A DNA stretch of 48,208 bases from NCBI GenBank assembly GCA_903846555.1, contig CAINBI010000072.1, forward strand, positions 1 through 48,208, given 5' to 3'. Source of the stretch: an uncultured Pseudomonadota bacterium (GTDB lineage Bacteria > Pseudomonadota > Gammaproteobacteria > Burkholderiales > Methylophilaceae). The notes under the pieces were generated by a model. That model was not told the origin of the DNA. It saw only the letters and a list, made by a program, of their open reading frames with translations, and did not search any database. Below are positions 1-11,209 of this stretch, piece after piece (the first letter of the stretch is position 1; each line of letters starts with the position of its first letter). The translations under genes were made by a program, and so were the position numbers.

Positions 1-2
1 AC

Positions 3-758
3 AAACGCCAACGTAGAAATGAAGAGCGTATCCAAGTGATGAAACCCGCTTCTACAGCTTATGGATTTAAAAATACTTGCGATCAAATAAAGCAATATAA
101 CAATATTGAAGCTCAGCATCTCGAAAAATTCCACCTAAGCGACCAGTCGTTAGAGATGCAATTCTCATCTCGCTACGCCGTCAAAAGTAGCGCTGAACCC
201 AACAATGTCATATATACGGATTTTGGTGCTGAACGCTCTAATGTCATTGATGAAAGCAGCAAGGGTCTTGGCTTACAAATTAGCAAAAAAACAAGCGAGG
301 TGAGTTTAGGCATGATGGTGGGCGTTTCGTCTAAAGCGCTAAAATACAACACCAAAATCGGGGTCATTCGCGGTATCAAACCAATAACCTCAATTGAATT
401 GCGTATTGGCGTTGAAGTGTTAAGCAATACTTCTTTTCGCGTTGGAGTGAAAAATACAAACCTTAATGCTGCGAGACACGTTAGTACCAACCAATTTATT
501 GATAAACAACGGTCTAATACTGTTAATGCTTTTAATCTGGATTTTGAAGATAGTTCGAATCACTTTACTTGTTTACTTCTACCACAACAACTTGCCACAT
601 CAAAACCAGAAACTCTTATTTTTCCTATAATTCAATATAATATTGATGATATATTTCTGTTGAAAATTACTGATGCCGATGTGCCAATCAAACTCACTGG
701 AGCTTTAGAACAATATGACAACTGGGTGCGTGTTACCTTTTCTAAAAACGTCAAATAG
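3..758 (+). CDS. PilZ-like domain protein, C-terminal part (5' end lies outside the window)
   Basis: The reading frame is open to the left edge (KRQRRNEERIQVMKP...), so the GTG/ATG at 36-39 is probably not the true start. RRxxxR-like motif, DxSxxG-like 'IDESSKGLG' and 'IGVIRGI...ELRIGVEVLS' resemble PilZ-type C-terminal domains. Confidence 0.5.
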   Translation, partial: KRQRRNEERIQVMKPASTAYGFKNTCDQIKQYNNIEAQHLEKFHLSDQSLEMQFSSRYAVKSSAEPNNVIYTDFGAERSNVIDESSKGLGLQISKKTSEVSLGMMVGVSSKALKYNTKIGVIRGIKPITSIELRIGVEVLSNTSFRVGVKNTNLNAARHVSTNQFIDKQRSNTVNAFNLDFEDSSNHFTCLLLPQQLATSKPETLIFPIIQYNIDDIFLLKITDADVPIKLTGALEQYDNWVRVTFSKNVK

Positions 759-790
759 AGCCGTCTGCTGCAGTGACTTTAATCCACGCA

Positions 791-2248
791 TTACATACCG
801 TTAGCATTCTTTAGCCCCTCGGCACCAGCCTGCCAACCACCACCTAGTGCTTTAAATAACGCCACTGTAGCAACCAGTCTCGCTTGACGACTTTGGATAA
901 ACGCCAATGCTGCGTCGTTGTAGACGCGCTGCGTATCTAACACATCCAAGTAAGCGGAATAGCCAGATTGATAACGATTTGTCGATATTTCCAATGCTAT
1001 TGCAGCGGCCTCCTGACTCCTAAGTAGTGCGGCTTCTAGCTCGGTGTACTGCCGAAGGTTAACCAAGGCATCATTTACTTCTCTGAAAGCGTTTTGGATT
1101 GCACCTTCATAGCTCGCAAGTGCCTGTTTTTGTTTAGCGCTGGCTTGGTCAACGCGTGCATTGCGCTTACCTGAATCAAAAATAGGTAAATTCAAGCTCA
1201 ACCCACCCGTCCAAATACGAGCGGCCGATTTCAATATGTCACCTAGCACTAAGCTCTCACCACCTAAATTAGCCGTGAGAGAAATGGTGGGATACAACGC
1301 AGCTTTAGCCACACCAATGTTTGCATTAGCGGCAATCATCAGCTCCTCAGCTTGTCGAATATCTGGTCGTGCTTCTAACAAACTTGAAGGCAAGCCTGCT
1401 GGTGGCGTTGGAGGAATGAGCGTCGATGTAATATTGGTCCGTGCAATATTCAAATCCAGCACACCGGTTAAAACTGCCAATTGATTGACACTTAAAGCTC
1501 TTAAGCGATTCAGTTCTGTCAGTTGCGCGCTCAGATTTGCACTAGCCACAGTGGCTTGCTGTACATCTAAGGCTGAGGCAATGCCGCCCTTCAAGCGGCG
1601 CTGAGTTAGCGCTAAACTGGTGTCACGATTTTTTAGGTTATCCTGAGAAACTGCGATTTGCGAATCTAAACTACGCAATACCAGATAATTACTAGTCACT
1701 AGGCCAGATAGCGATAACGCTATCGTATCTTTTGCATAGCGGGTAGACAAAGCCTGTGCAATTGAAGATTCTTTAGCACGACGCAATTTACCCCAAAAAT
1801 CCAACTCAAATGAAGTCTCTAGCTGAACCTTATAATTACTTTGTGGGTTAGCTGAAGTGATGGAATTAGAACCGGCCTCAGTCACGCGACTATGGCTAGC
1901 CGCAGCGTTTAAATCGACTTGCGGCAACAGTGCTGCGCCCACTTCCTGCATGACGGCATCGGCTTCTTCAATGCGCGCAACGGCGAGTTTAAGGTCTGTA
2001 TTATTTTGTAACGCTTTATCAATCAAATCATTCAGTATTGGATCTTGATATAACATCCACCAAGTGCTGGATACCGCAACTTGAGCCTGACTACCTGCTT
2101 CACTATATTGCGCTGGCAAAGGTAATGGTGGGCGCTGGTAATCTGGTCCTACCGATTTACATCCACTCAATAAAACTACGGCTACCGCCAAGCAAACCAA
2201 CTTTAAGTTAAGGTGTTTGATGTAATGAGAATTTAAGTGCGGCATCAT
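791..2248 (-). CDS. Outer membrane efflux lipoprotein, NodT/OprM family
   Basis: Lipobox LLSGCKSVGPDYQRP; OMF repeats (LDFWGKLRRAKE, ARPDIRQAEELMIAANANIGVAKAALYPTISL). Overlaps the end of the RND gene by 4 bp. Confidence 0.95.
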   Translation of the reverse strand: MMPHLNSHYIKHLNLKLVCLAVAVVLLSGCKSVGPDYQRPPLPLPAQYSEAGSQAQVAVSSTWWMLYQDPILNDLIDKALQNNTDLKLAVARIEEADAVMQEVGAALLPQVDLNAAASHSRVTEAGSNSITSANPQSNYKVQLETSFELDFWGKLRRAKESSIAQALSTRYAKDTIALSLSGLVTSNYLVLRSLDSQIAVSQDNLKNRDTSLALTQRRLKGGIASALDVQQATVASANLSAQLTELNRLRALSVNQLAVLTGVLDLNIARTNITSTLIPPTPPAGLPSSLLEARPDIRQAEELMIAANANIGVAKAALYPTISLTANLGGESLVLGDILKSAARIWTGGLSLNLPIFDSGKRNARVDQASAKQKQALASYEGAIQNAFREVNDALVNLRQYTELEAALLRSQEAAAIALEISTNRYQSGYSAYLDVLDTQRVYNDAALAFIQSRQARLVATVALFKALGGGWQAGAEGLKNANGM

Positions 2249-5200
2249 ACCGTTTCCTTAGGGCTTTGATTGTTTTGTTCTAGTAGGCTGGCGGCATCAT
2301 CAAAAGCTGAGTCATCTACAAGCAGCTCCTCCACAGGCACATCATGGTGCTTTCTATCCACATGCGTATTACTGAGCCAGGTAAAAAACAAGGGGATAAA
2401 TATCGTAGCAACAAAAGTAGCTAATAACATGCCGCCAAATACGCCAGTACCCATGCTCTGACGTGCTGCGGCTCCTGCACCGGTGGCTAATACCAAAGGC
2501 ACAATGCCTAATACAAACGCCATTGAAGTCATGATAATGGGTCTAAATCTCATTCTAGCCGCCTCCAACGCAGCTTGTGCCACGGGCATGCCTGCCTCCA
2601 TTTTCTGGCTAGCAAATTCAACAATCAAAATTGCATTTTTTGCAGCCAAACCCACCAAAGTAATCAAACCGATTTGAAAGTAAATATCATTGGGCATTCC
2701 ACGGAATAGCACTGCCAACAAAGCACCAGCTAAGGCAAACGGTACCGCCATAATTACCGCTAATGGCAAGGCCCAGGTTTCAAACTGTGCTGCCAAAATC
2801 AAAAACACCATAATGATGGCAAAGCCAAATGCAAAAATAGCGGCTGAACCAGTACGTTTTTCTTGATACGCTTGGCCAGTCCAAGCAATTTGATAGCCGT
2901 CTGGTAGGTTTTGTGCAGCAATATCCTCTACCATTTGAATGGTTTCACCTGAGCTGACACCCGACGCACCGCCACCCAACACTTTGGCTGACAATAAGCC
3001 GTTGTAACGCTCCAATTGCTCTGCGCCTACAACATCACTGACTTTACTCAGGGCCGATAGCGGAACCATTTGACCGCCGTTTGAACGCACATAGACTTTG
3101 CCTAAATCATCAGCCTTCATGCGGTACTGTGCCTCGGCCTGCAATTGCACGCGATAGGTACGACCAGATTTATTAAAATCATTTACGTATAACGAGCCCA
3201 TTGTACTTTGCAAGGTTGCGTAAATGTCCGCCACAGGCACGCCTTGAGAGATGGCTTTAGCTTCATCGACTTCAACAAATAACTGCGGCACAGTGGGGCG
3301 GAAGAAGGTGTTGATACCCGTTAGGCGCTTCTCGCTTTTTAATGCCTCAGTAAAACTATTGACTACTGTAGACAGATGCATGGGGTCAGTATCACTGCGG
3401 CTTTGCACGTACACCTCAAAGCCACCAGAACTGCCTAAGCCACGAATGGCTGGTGGATTAAAGGCAATCGCTATCCCGTCAGGTTGCTGCATACCAATAC
3501 CAAAGAGTTTTTTAACAATATCGCCTGCGGTCGTTTTACGTTCGGCCCAATCTTTTAAGCGAACAAACATAGTCGCGGCACTGGTTTTATTGCCCCCGCC
3601 GATCAAATCAAACCCATTCACCGCAAACTCATGCGCCACAGCAGGATCTTTTGCTATGGCGGAACGCACGGCCTCAGTTGTTTTACTGGTGCGACTCAAG
3701 GTAGCACCATCTGGCATAATCACCGCCGTCACCACATAACCCTGATCTTCCGCAGGTACAAAACTACCCGGCACGCTTCTTAACAACACCACAACCAGTG
3801 CAATAATGGCCGCAAAAACCAAAGTACCCATCAATTTATGATGCAGCGTTAAATTAACCGTACTTGTATAAAGGTTCGTTAACTTTTCAAAGGCACGATT
3901 AAATGGCTTAAAAAATGGAGATTCTTCATGCACTGATTTCAATAAAATGGCACATAAAGCGGGTGTAAGCGTTAACGCAACCACGCCAGAAATAACTACA
4001 GCAACCGCTACAGTGACGGCAAACTGACGGTACATTTCACCCGCAATGCCGCCTAAAAATGCCACTGGCACAAATACAGCACACAGCACCAATACAATAG
4101 CCACAACCGCGCCAGACACTTGCTCCATCGACTTAATGGCCGCTTTCATAGGTGACAATTTCTCTTCTGTCATCAATCTTTCTACGTTTTCCAACACCAC
4201 AATCGCGTCATCCACCACGATACCGATAGAAAGTACCATCGCAAATAAGGTGAGGGTATTGATAGAAAATCCAAAAATCCATAGACCAGCGAAGGTACCT
4301 ATCAGTGAGATAGGCACAGCAATCAATGGAATCAGGGTGGCACGCCAACTTTGCAAGAATAAAAACACCACCAGAACAACCAAGATCATGGCCTCACCTA
4401 GCGTTTTCACCACCTCAGTAATAGAGGACTTGACGAAATCGCTGGTGTCATAAGGCACTTCCCAATCTACGCCAGCGGGAAATCTATGCTTTAATTCAGT
4501 CATCTTTTCTTTAACTGATTTTGCAGTATCAAGGGCATTAGCGCCCGATTGCAAGAAAATAGGAATGCCCACGCCTGGCAAACCATCTAAGGAAGTACGC
4601 ACGTTATAACTTTGTGAACCTAATTCAATGCGTGCGACATCTTTTAGATAAAGCACGCCACGCGGGCCGTCCGCACGAATAACAATGTTGCCAAATTCAC
4701 TAGGCTCAATCAAGCGTCCTTTAGCGGTTACCGTGTAAACAAGTTGCTGACTGGAGGGTGATGGTTCTTGCCCAATTTTACCCGCAGCATACTGTGCATT
4801 CTGTGAGCGAATGGCATTGGCAATATCGGTAGTCGTCACACCAAGCTGAGACATACGATCTGGACGTAACCAAACGCGCATGGAGTAATCTTGCGCACCA
4901 AAAATAGTCGCATCCCCTACGCCTTTAATACGCTTAATGTCATCCAGCACATTCAGCGTGGCGTAGTTGCTTAAAAATAGTGGGTCGTATTTCTTTTGCT
5001 TGTCGGTCAACATGACCACCAGCAAAATGTCATTCGAGCGCTTTTGAACCACTAAGCCAGTGCGGCGCACCTCGTCGGGCAAGCGTGGCAATGCAATGTT
5101 CACGCGATTACTCACGTTAAACGTCGCCTGATTAATATCCGTACCCACTTCAAATGTAGCGGTGATAGTTAAGGTGCCGCTGGAATCTGCGCTAGAGTTA

Positions 5201-5433
5201 AAATATAACAAACCTTCAACCCCGCTCAACTGCTCCTCAATCGGTGCTGCAACCGTTTTAGAAAGCGTATCAGCGCTTGCGCCTGGATAGGTAGCGGTAA
5301 CCAACACTGTCGGCGGAGCAATCTGTGGATATTGTGCAATAGGTAATTTCAGTGCAGCCGCTAGGCCTGCCAGCACAATAATGATGGACAAAACACTGGC
5401 AAAAATAGGCCGAGTAATAAAAAATCTAGTCAT
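2245..5433 (-). CDS. RND (HAE1/AcrB-MexB type) multidrug efflux inner-membrane transporter
   Basis: 1062 aa; [77 protein letters not shown]. Confidence 0.97.
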   Translation of the reverse strand: [1062 protein letters not shown]

Positions 5434-5470
5434 GTTAAATCTCGCTTGAGCTTATTTTTGGTGCTTATTT

Positions 5471-6745
5471 TTATTTAGCAGCGGGCTTATTAGCTGCTAG
5501 CGTTTCGGGCGCCTGACTCGGCGCAGCCCCTAATGCATGTGGCGCCACTGAAGCACCAGGGCGTAACTTGATAATGTTATCAACAATCACTTTTTCTCCC
5601 GCGCTCAGCCCGCTGAGTATCACCCAATTTTTACCCGCCCAATTACCCGCGACTATGGGCTTTATAACCGCTTCATTTTTATCATTAGCCACAAACACAA
5701 ACTTACCTTGATCATTCGTCACGACTGCTGTTTGCGGTACAACAAATACACCATCTTGTTTGCCAGTAGTCACACGAATACGCACAAACTGGCCAGGCAA
5801 TAAGCGTTTATCTTCATTTTCAAATGTTGCACGTAATTGCTGAGTACCCAATTGCGGATCAATACCGCTCGCAGCAAAATTCAACTTTCCTTTTTTGCCG
5901 TATTCTGTGCCATCAGGTAACAACAACGTGACTTCTTCCACATTGGCTGGCGTTAAATGACCGCCCAATTGTGCCAACTCGCTATCAGACATACTGAACC
6001 GTACCCAAATAGGGCTAATTTGACTCACTTTAGTCAGTAAGCTTGTGTTCGCGCTGACTAATGCACCTTCAGAAAACTCAAACCGACCAGCAATGCCTGA
6101 TAAAGGTGAGGTCACCGTGGTGTAAGATAGATTTAACTGCGCTTCACGCACCCCAGCCGCATATTGCGCAAGCCCTGCTCGGGCTAAAGCATGGTCAGAC
6201 ATAGCATTGTCCGACTCACGTTGACTAATGGATTGCGTGGCTAATAAACCATCTAAACGCTTAGATTCGCGTTGAGTTTGCTCAACCCTTGATTCTTGCT
6301 GCGCTAATTGCGCCTTCGCATTTGAAAGTGCAATTTGAAATGGCACAGGGTCAATTAAAAACATCGCCTGCCCAGCTTTAATCGGCGCGCCTTCTTCAAA
6401 CAGTTTTTTAAGTAAAATACCACCCACACGCGGTCTAATCTCAACCTCTTTAGCACCTTCGGTTTGTGCTACTGCTTCTGCGCTAATCGGTACAGTCGTT
6501 GGCTGCAATTCAATCACACTCACTGGCATTGCGGGCATTGCCCCGCCAGCCTGCGCCGCGACATCGTCTTTTTTACCACAGCCCAATAATGCAAGGCTTG
6601 CGATTAAGACTACAGCGGTAAGCTTGGCAGTCATCGCAGGCGGAACGCACTGAAATGTACTTTTTTGTGAATGCGGCTTAAATTGATTGAATGATGTGCT
6701 GAATATCATTGAGACTCCATGTCTTTTGATTGGACTACGCGCCAT
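5471..6745 (-). CDS. RND efflux periplasmic adaptor (membrane fusion protein, AcrA/MexA type)
   Basis: Lipoprotein-like signal (ALLGCGKKD), biotinyl-lipoyl/HlyD architecture (VEIRPRVGGILLKKLFEEGAPIKAGQAMFLIDPVPFQ). The true start may be downstream of 6745. Confidence 0.94.
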   Translation of the reverse strand: MARSPIKRHGVSMIFSTSFNQFKPHSQKSTFQCVPPAMTAKLTAVVLIASLALLGCGKKDDVAAQAGGAMPAMPVSVIELQPTTVPISAEAVAQTEGAKEVEIRPRVGGILLKKLFEEGAPIKAGQAMFLIDPVPFQIALSNAKAQLAQQESRVEQTQRESKRLDGLLATQSISQRESDNAMSDHALARAGLAQYAAGVREAQLNLSYTTVTSPLSGIAGRFEFSEGALVSANTSLLTKVSQISPIWVRFSMSDSELAQLGGHLTPANVEEVTLLLPDGTEYGKKGKLNFAASGIDPQLGTQQLRATFENEDKRLLPGQFVRIRVTTGKQDGVFVVPQTAVVTNDQGKFVFVANDKNEAVIKPIVAGNWAGKNWVILSGLSAGEKVIVDNIIKLRPGASVAPHALGAAPSQAPETLAANKPAAK

Positions 6746-6797
6746 TTAGGCTACGCTAGTGATTGGGCGTTATGTTTAGTGTGCTTAATCAAACTTG

Positions 6798-6850
6798 TTT
6801 ACATGCAAATTTGAATGTATATTATATACAAACAAGAATGTATGTATATA
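6798..6850. promoter_or_regulatory. Candidate AcrR/TtgR-like operator region (two related half-site clusters)
   Basis: TTTACATGCAAATTTGAATGTATATTATATACAAACAAGAATGTATGTATATA. The reverse complement contains TACATACATT-CTTG-TTTGTATATA, resembling the E. coli AcrR operator TACATACATTTGTGAATGTATGTA and the TtgR operator (both from memory). Confidence 0.5.
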
Positions 6851-6938
6851 TGTTTAAAGAAGGCAATCTAAGCCATCTTTGATAGAGTCGATGAGGGCAC
6901 CTTGCACGAAATCCAATACGAGGCATTTTTATTTAAAA

Positions 6939-7111
6939 GAGACCTTTGCACGAGCTAATTTTAACCCTAAAACCCATCAACATCGTCATTCCCGCATAGG
7001 CGGGAATCCAGTTAAGTTGTTGATTCGCCTAGATTCCCGCCTACGCGAGAATGACGATAATTGGCGATTTTATATTAAATTGTGGTTAATTTCGCTTCAT
7101 GCAAAGGTCTC
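6939..7111 (-). repeat. 173-bp MITE-like interspersed element, copy 1 (inverted relative to copies 2 and 3)
   Basis: Perfect 12-bp TIRs GAGACCTTTGCA (6939-6950) and TGCAAAGGTCTC (7100-7111). Internal ATTCCC-N8-GGGAAT palindrome at 6988-7007 and a one-mismatch copy at 7033-7052. The centre is the reverse complement of the centre of copy 2. Confidence 0.88.
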
Positions 7112-7188
7112 TAATAATAACTTCGTGCAAAATCCCCTCATTATTGAAATTTATTTTGATCATTGAATATGCAGGATAGCTAAAATAA

Positions 7189-7806
7189 ATGGTAAGAAAA
7201 ACTAAAGAAAACGCAGAACTTACCCGCCAACGCATTATTGATGCCGCACGCACAGTGTTTTTAGCGCGTGGCGTTAGTCGCTCCACCTTAGAGCATATTG
7301 CAAGCCAAGCGGAAGTGACACGCGGTGCGGTGTATTGGCATTTCAAAAACAAAACAGAATTATTCCACGCAATTCGCGACAAGGTAGTTTTACCACTGAT
7401 AGACCGCATGGATGACACCCTGACCTTAGAAGGTAGCGAAGACCCGCTTACTCAAATTGAAAACAGCCTGTGCGACACTATCAATGAGCTCAACGAGAAT
7501 ATTGAAATGCGTCAGATCTATGAAATTATGATGATTAAATGCGAGTATGTAGATGAGTTTGCAACAGTGCTGCAACAAATTCTCAACAACTGCGCCAATA
7601 TTACCGAAAAAATTCAACTCGCTTACGAGCGCGCACAAACCCAAAACCTGTTAGCTAACGCATATACACCACATGCATTAGCGCTTGATACCCATTTATT
7701 TTTTAGCGGCTTACTGCACATGTGGGTAAAAGATTTTGACGGAAGCAGATTCCGCTTTCAAGCGACAGATTTAATTAAATCACATATCAATTTACGTAGA
7801 AAATAG
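7189..7806 (+). CDS. TetR/AcrR family transcriptional regulator (probable efflux repressor)
   Basis: TetR N-terminal HTH: RQRIIDAARTVFLARGVSRSTLEHIASQAEVTRGAVYWHFKNKTELFHAI; divergent from the RND operon. Confidence 0.95.
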   Translation: MVRKTKENAELTRQRIIDAARTVFLARGVSRSTLEHIASQAEVTRGAVYWHFKNKTELFHAIRDKVVLPLIDRMDDTLTLEGSEDPLTQIENSLCDTINELNENIEMRQIYEIMMIKCEYVDEFATVLQQILNNCANITEKIQLAYERAQTQNLLANAYTPHALALDTHLFFSGLLHMWVKDFDGSRFRFQATDLIKSHINLRRK

Positions 7807-7930
7807 ACACATAATCGTCTTGGCTAAAAAGACACCCATGTCTTCTCTAGCATATTGTGAGTAAACTGAGATTTACAGTACATTTCACCCCGCTTGAATG
7901 GCCATGCGACTTCAACACAAATTAAGGTAA

Positions 7931-9337
<1,407 letters not shown>

Positions 9338-9364
9338 TTTATTGAGCGTCATAGGCTACAGCGT

Positions 9365-11209
9365 ATGATGCTCAAGCAAATAATGATCAAGGCCAAACAA
9401 CGCTGGAACAAGCGGCTTGTTCTGTTTTTTGCGTTGTTAGTGAGTGCTTGTTTTGCGCAAGCGGATGAACACCATAATGATCACCGTTATCAAGTAGAAA
9501 TTTTAGCGCCCGCACCATTCAATACGCTGCTGGAAAAACATCTACAAATCATCAAATGGCGTGATAATCCACGCATCAACCAAGCTGAGTGGCAACGGTT
9601 ACTCAATGTTGCGCCGCAAAATATCAAAGAGATTTTAGCCACTGAAGGCTACTTTTCACCGACTATTACGCCTACGCTTGAAAAAACAGAGGGCCTTGAT
9701 ATTGCTAAATTCACGGTAGAACTTGGCGCGCCAGTATTAATTAACAGTGTTGAGCTAAAATTCACTGGCGCAATCACCCAGCAAACGCAAGACTCCCAAC
9801 TTAAAGATTCCTCACCAAACATACAAAAACTCCGTGAAGAATGGGGGCTGCAAAAAGGCCAGACTTTTCGTCAGGAAGATTGGGCGTTAACCAAGCAAAA
9901 GTTGCTGACCAGCCTACTGGTAGAACGCTTTCCGAACGCTAGCATTACTAGCAGCAAGGCGGAAATCAACTTGGAATCGCACACCGTTGCGCTATTGGTT
10001 GAAGCCGATAGTGGGCCAGCCTTCCAATTTGGCGCGCTGAGTATTACGGGCTTAAAGCGTTACCGTAACCGTATCGTAGAAAACCTAAATCCTATCCAAC
10101 CCAATAGCATTTACACGCAGGCCAGCTTACTGACTTTTCAAACACGCTTGCAGGAAAGTGGCTATTTTAAAAGCGTCGAAGTAACGGCTGATACTAAATC
10201 TGCAAGTTTAGATGCTAACAACGAAACCTCACCGACCAAGGGTGTAGCGGCCAATAGTGCACCGATTAAAGTCGCTGTAGAAGAAAATAAAAGTATTAAA
10301 GTTGGCATCGGCGCTGGTTACAGCACCAATACAGGTGCCCGCACCCAACTTAGCTATGACGATCTTGATTTGCTGAACCGTGGTTGGCGCTTGAATAGCA
10401 GCTTAAAACTTGAACAAAAAGCGCAGTTTTTAGGTGGCCAAGTTCTATTACCCATCACCAAAAAAGGCTATCTTGACAGCATTAACGGCAGCTTGAGTAG
10501 CACTAATATTGAAGGACAAACCGTCTCTTCCAGCGTAGTTGGGGTTAGACGCACATGGGGTCCGCGTAAACTTGAGCAGTATGTAGGTGCCAACTATCTG
10601 ATTGAACAACAGAGTGTGGACGGTGGCGATACCACCACAAAAAAAGTCGGCAGTTTATCTTACGGCATCACGTTAAGGCACACAGACAACGATCTTGCGC
10701 CGACCAAAGGCTATCTATTTAATGCGCAGTTTGCGGTTGCACCATTTGACCAATTATCTGATGGTCGCTTTTTGCAAAGCCACATCAAAACACAAGCGTA
10801 TTACCCGCTGACTAGCAGCACACAATTGATCGCCCGTGCAGAAGGCGGCATGGTGAATGGTAAAAATGGTGCGCCAGAAGCCTTTCTATTTCGCGCTGGT
10901 GGCGACCAATCTGTGCGCGGCTATGCTTTTCAGAGCTTAGGCATTAAAGAAGGTGACGCAATTGTAGGTGCAAAATACTTGGCTACCGGTAGTATTGAAC
11001 TGGTGCAATGGCTGACCAGCCAATGGGGTGCCGCAGTATTTGTGGATTTCGGTAATGCCGCCAACCAGATTGAGGATTTAAAACCAGTGTATGGCTATGG
11101 ATTAGGCGTGCGCTGGAAAAGCCCACTGGGCCCTATCGGCGCAGACATTGCCTATGGACAGGCAACCGATGAATACCGATTCCATTTTAATATTGGGGTA
11201 GCCTTTTGA
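9365..11209 (+). CDS. tamA: Omp85-family autotransporter assembly protein TamA
   Basis: POTRA-like N-terminus, C-terminal surface-antigen barrel (FRAGGDQSVRGYAFQSLG), 4-bp overlap with tamB. Confidence 0.92.
   Translation: MMLKQIMIKAKQRWNKRLVLFFALLVSACFAQADEHHNDHRYQVEILAPAPFNTLLEKHLQIIKWRDNPRINQAEWQRLLNVAPQNIKEILATEGYFSPTITPTLEKTEGLDIAKFTVELGAPVLINSVELKFTGAITQQTQDSQLKDSSPNIQKLREEWGLQKGQTFRQEDWALTKQKLLTSLLVERFPNASITSSKAEINLESHTVALLVEADSGPAFQFGALSITGLKRYRNRIVENLNPIQPNSIYTQASLLTFQTRLQESGYFKSVEVTADTKSASLDANNETSPTKGVAANSAPIKVAVEENKSIKVGIGAGYSTNTGARTQLSYDDLDLLNRGWRLNSSLKLEQKAQFLGGQVLLPITKKGYLDSINGSLSSTNIEGQTVSSSVVGVRRTWGPRKLEQYVGANYLIEQQSVDGGDTTTKKVGSLSYGITLRHTDNDLAPTKGYLFNAQFAVAPFDQLSDGRFLQSHIKTQAYYPLTSSTQLIARAEGGMVNGKNGAPEAFLFRAGGDQSVRGYAFQSLGIKEGDAIVGAKYLATGSIELVQWLTSQWGAAVFVDFGNAANQIEDLKPVYGYGLGVRWKSPLGPIGADIAYGQATDEYRFHFNIGVAF

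Noticed and set aside
3251-4453. Plus-strand ORFs of 162 and 135 aa antisense to the RND transporter gene
   Set aside because: Opposite strand of a clear 1062-aa coding gene; low-complexity compositions with no family signal.
6939-7111. Target-site duplications of the 173-bp elements
   Set aside because: Flanks are AT-rich (e.g. TTAATTA|GAGACC...GGTCTC|AATTAAAA) but no convincing identical direct repeat of defined length could be assigned across the copies.
6879-7166. 95-aa ORF (…RHSRIGGNPVKLLIRLDSRLREND…)
   Set aside because: It is a translation through the 173-bp repeat; such peptides are typical artefacts of the ATTCCCGC palindromes. Not a gene.
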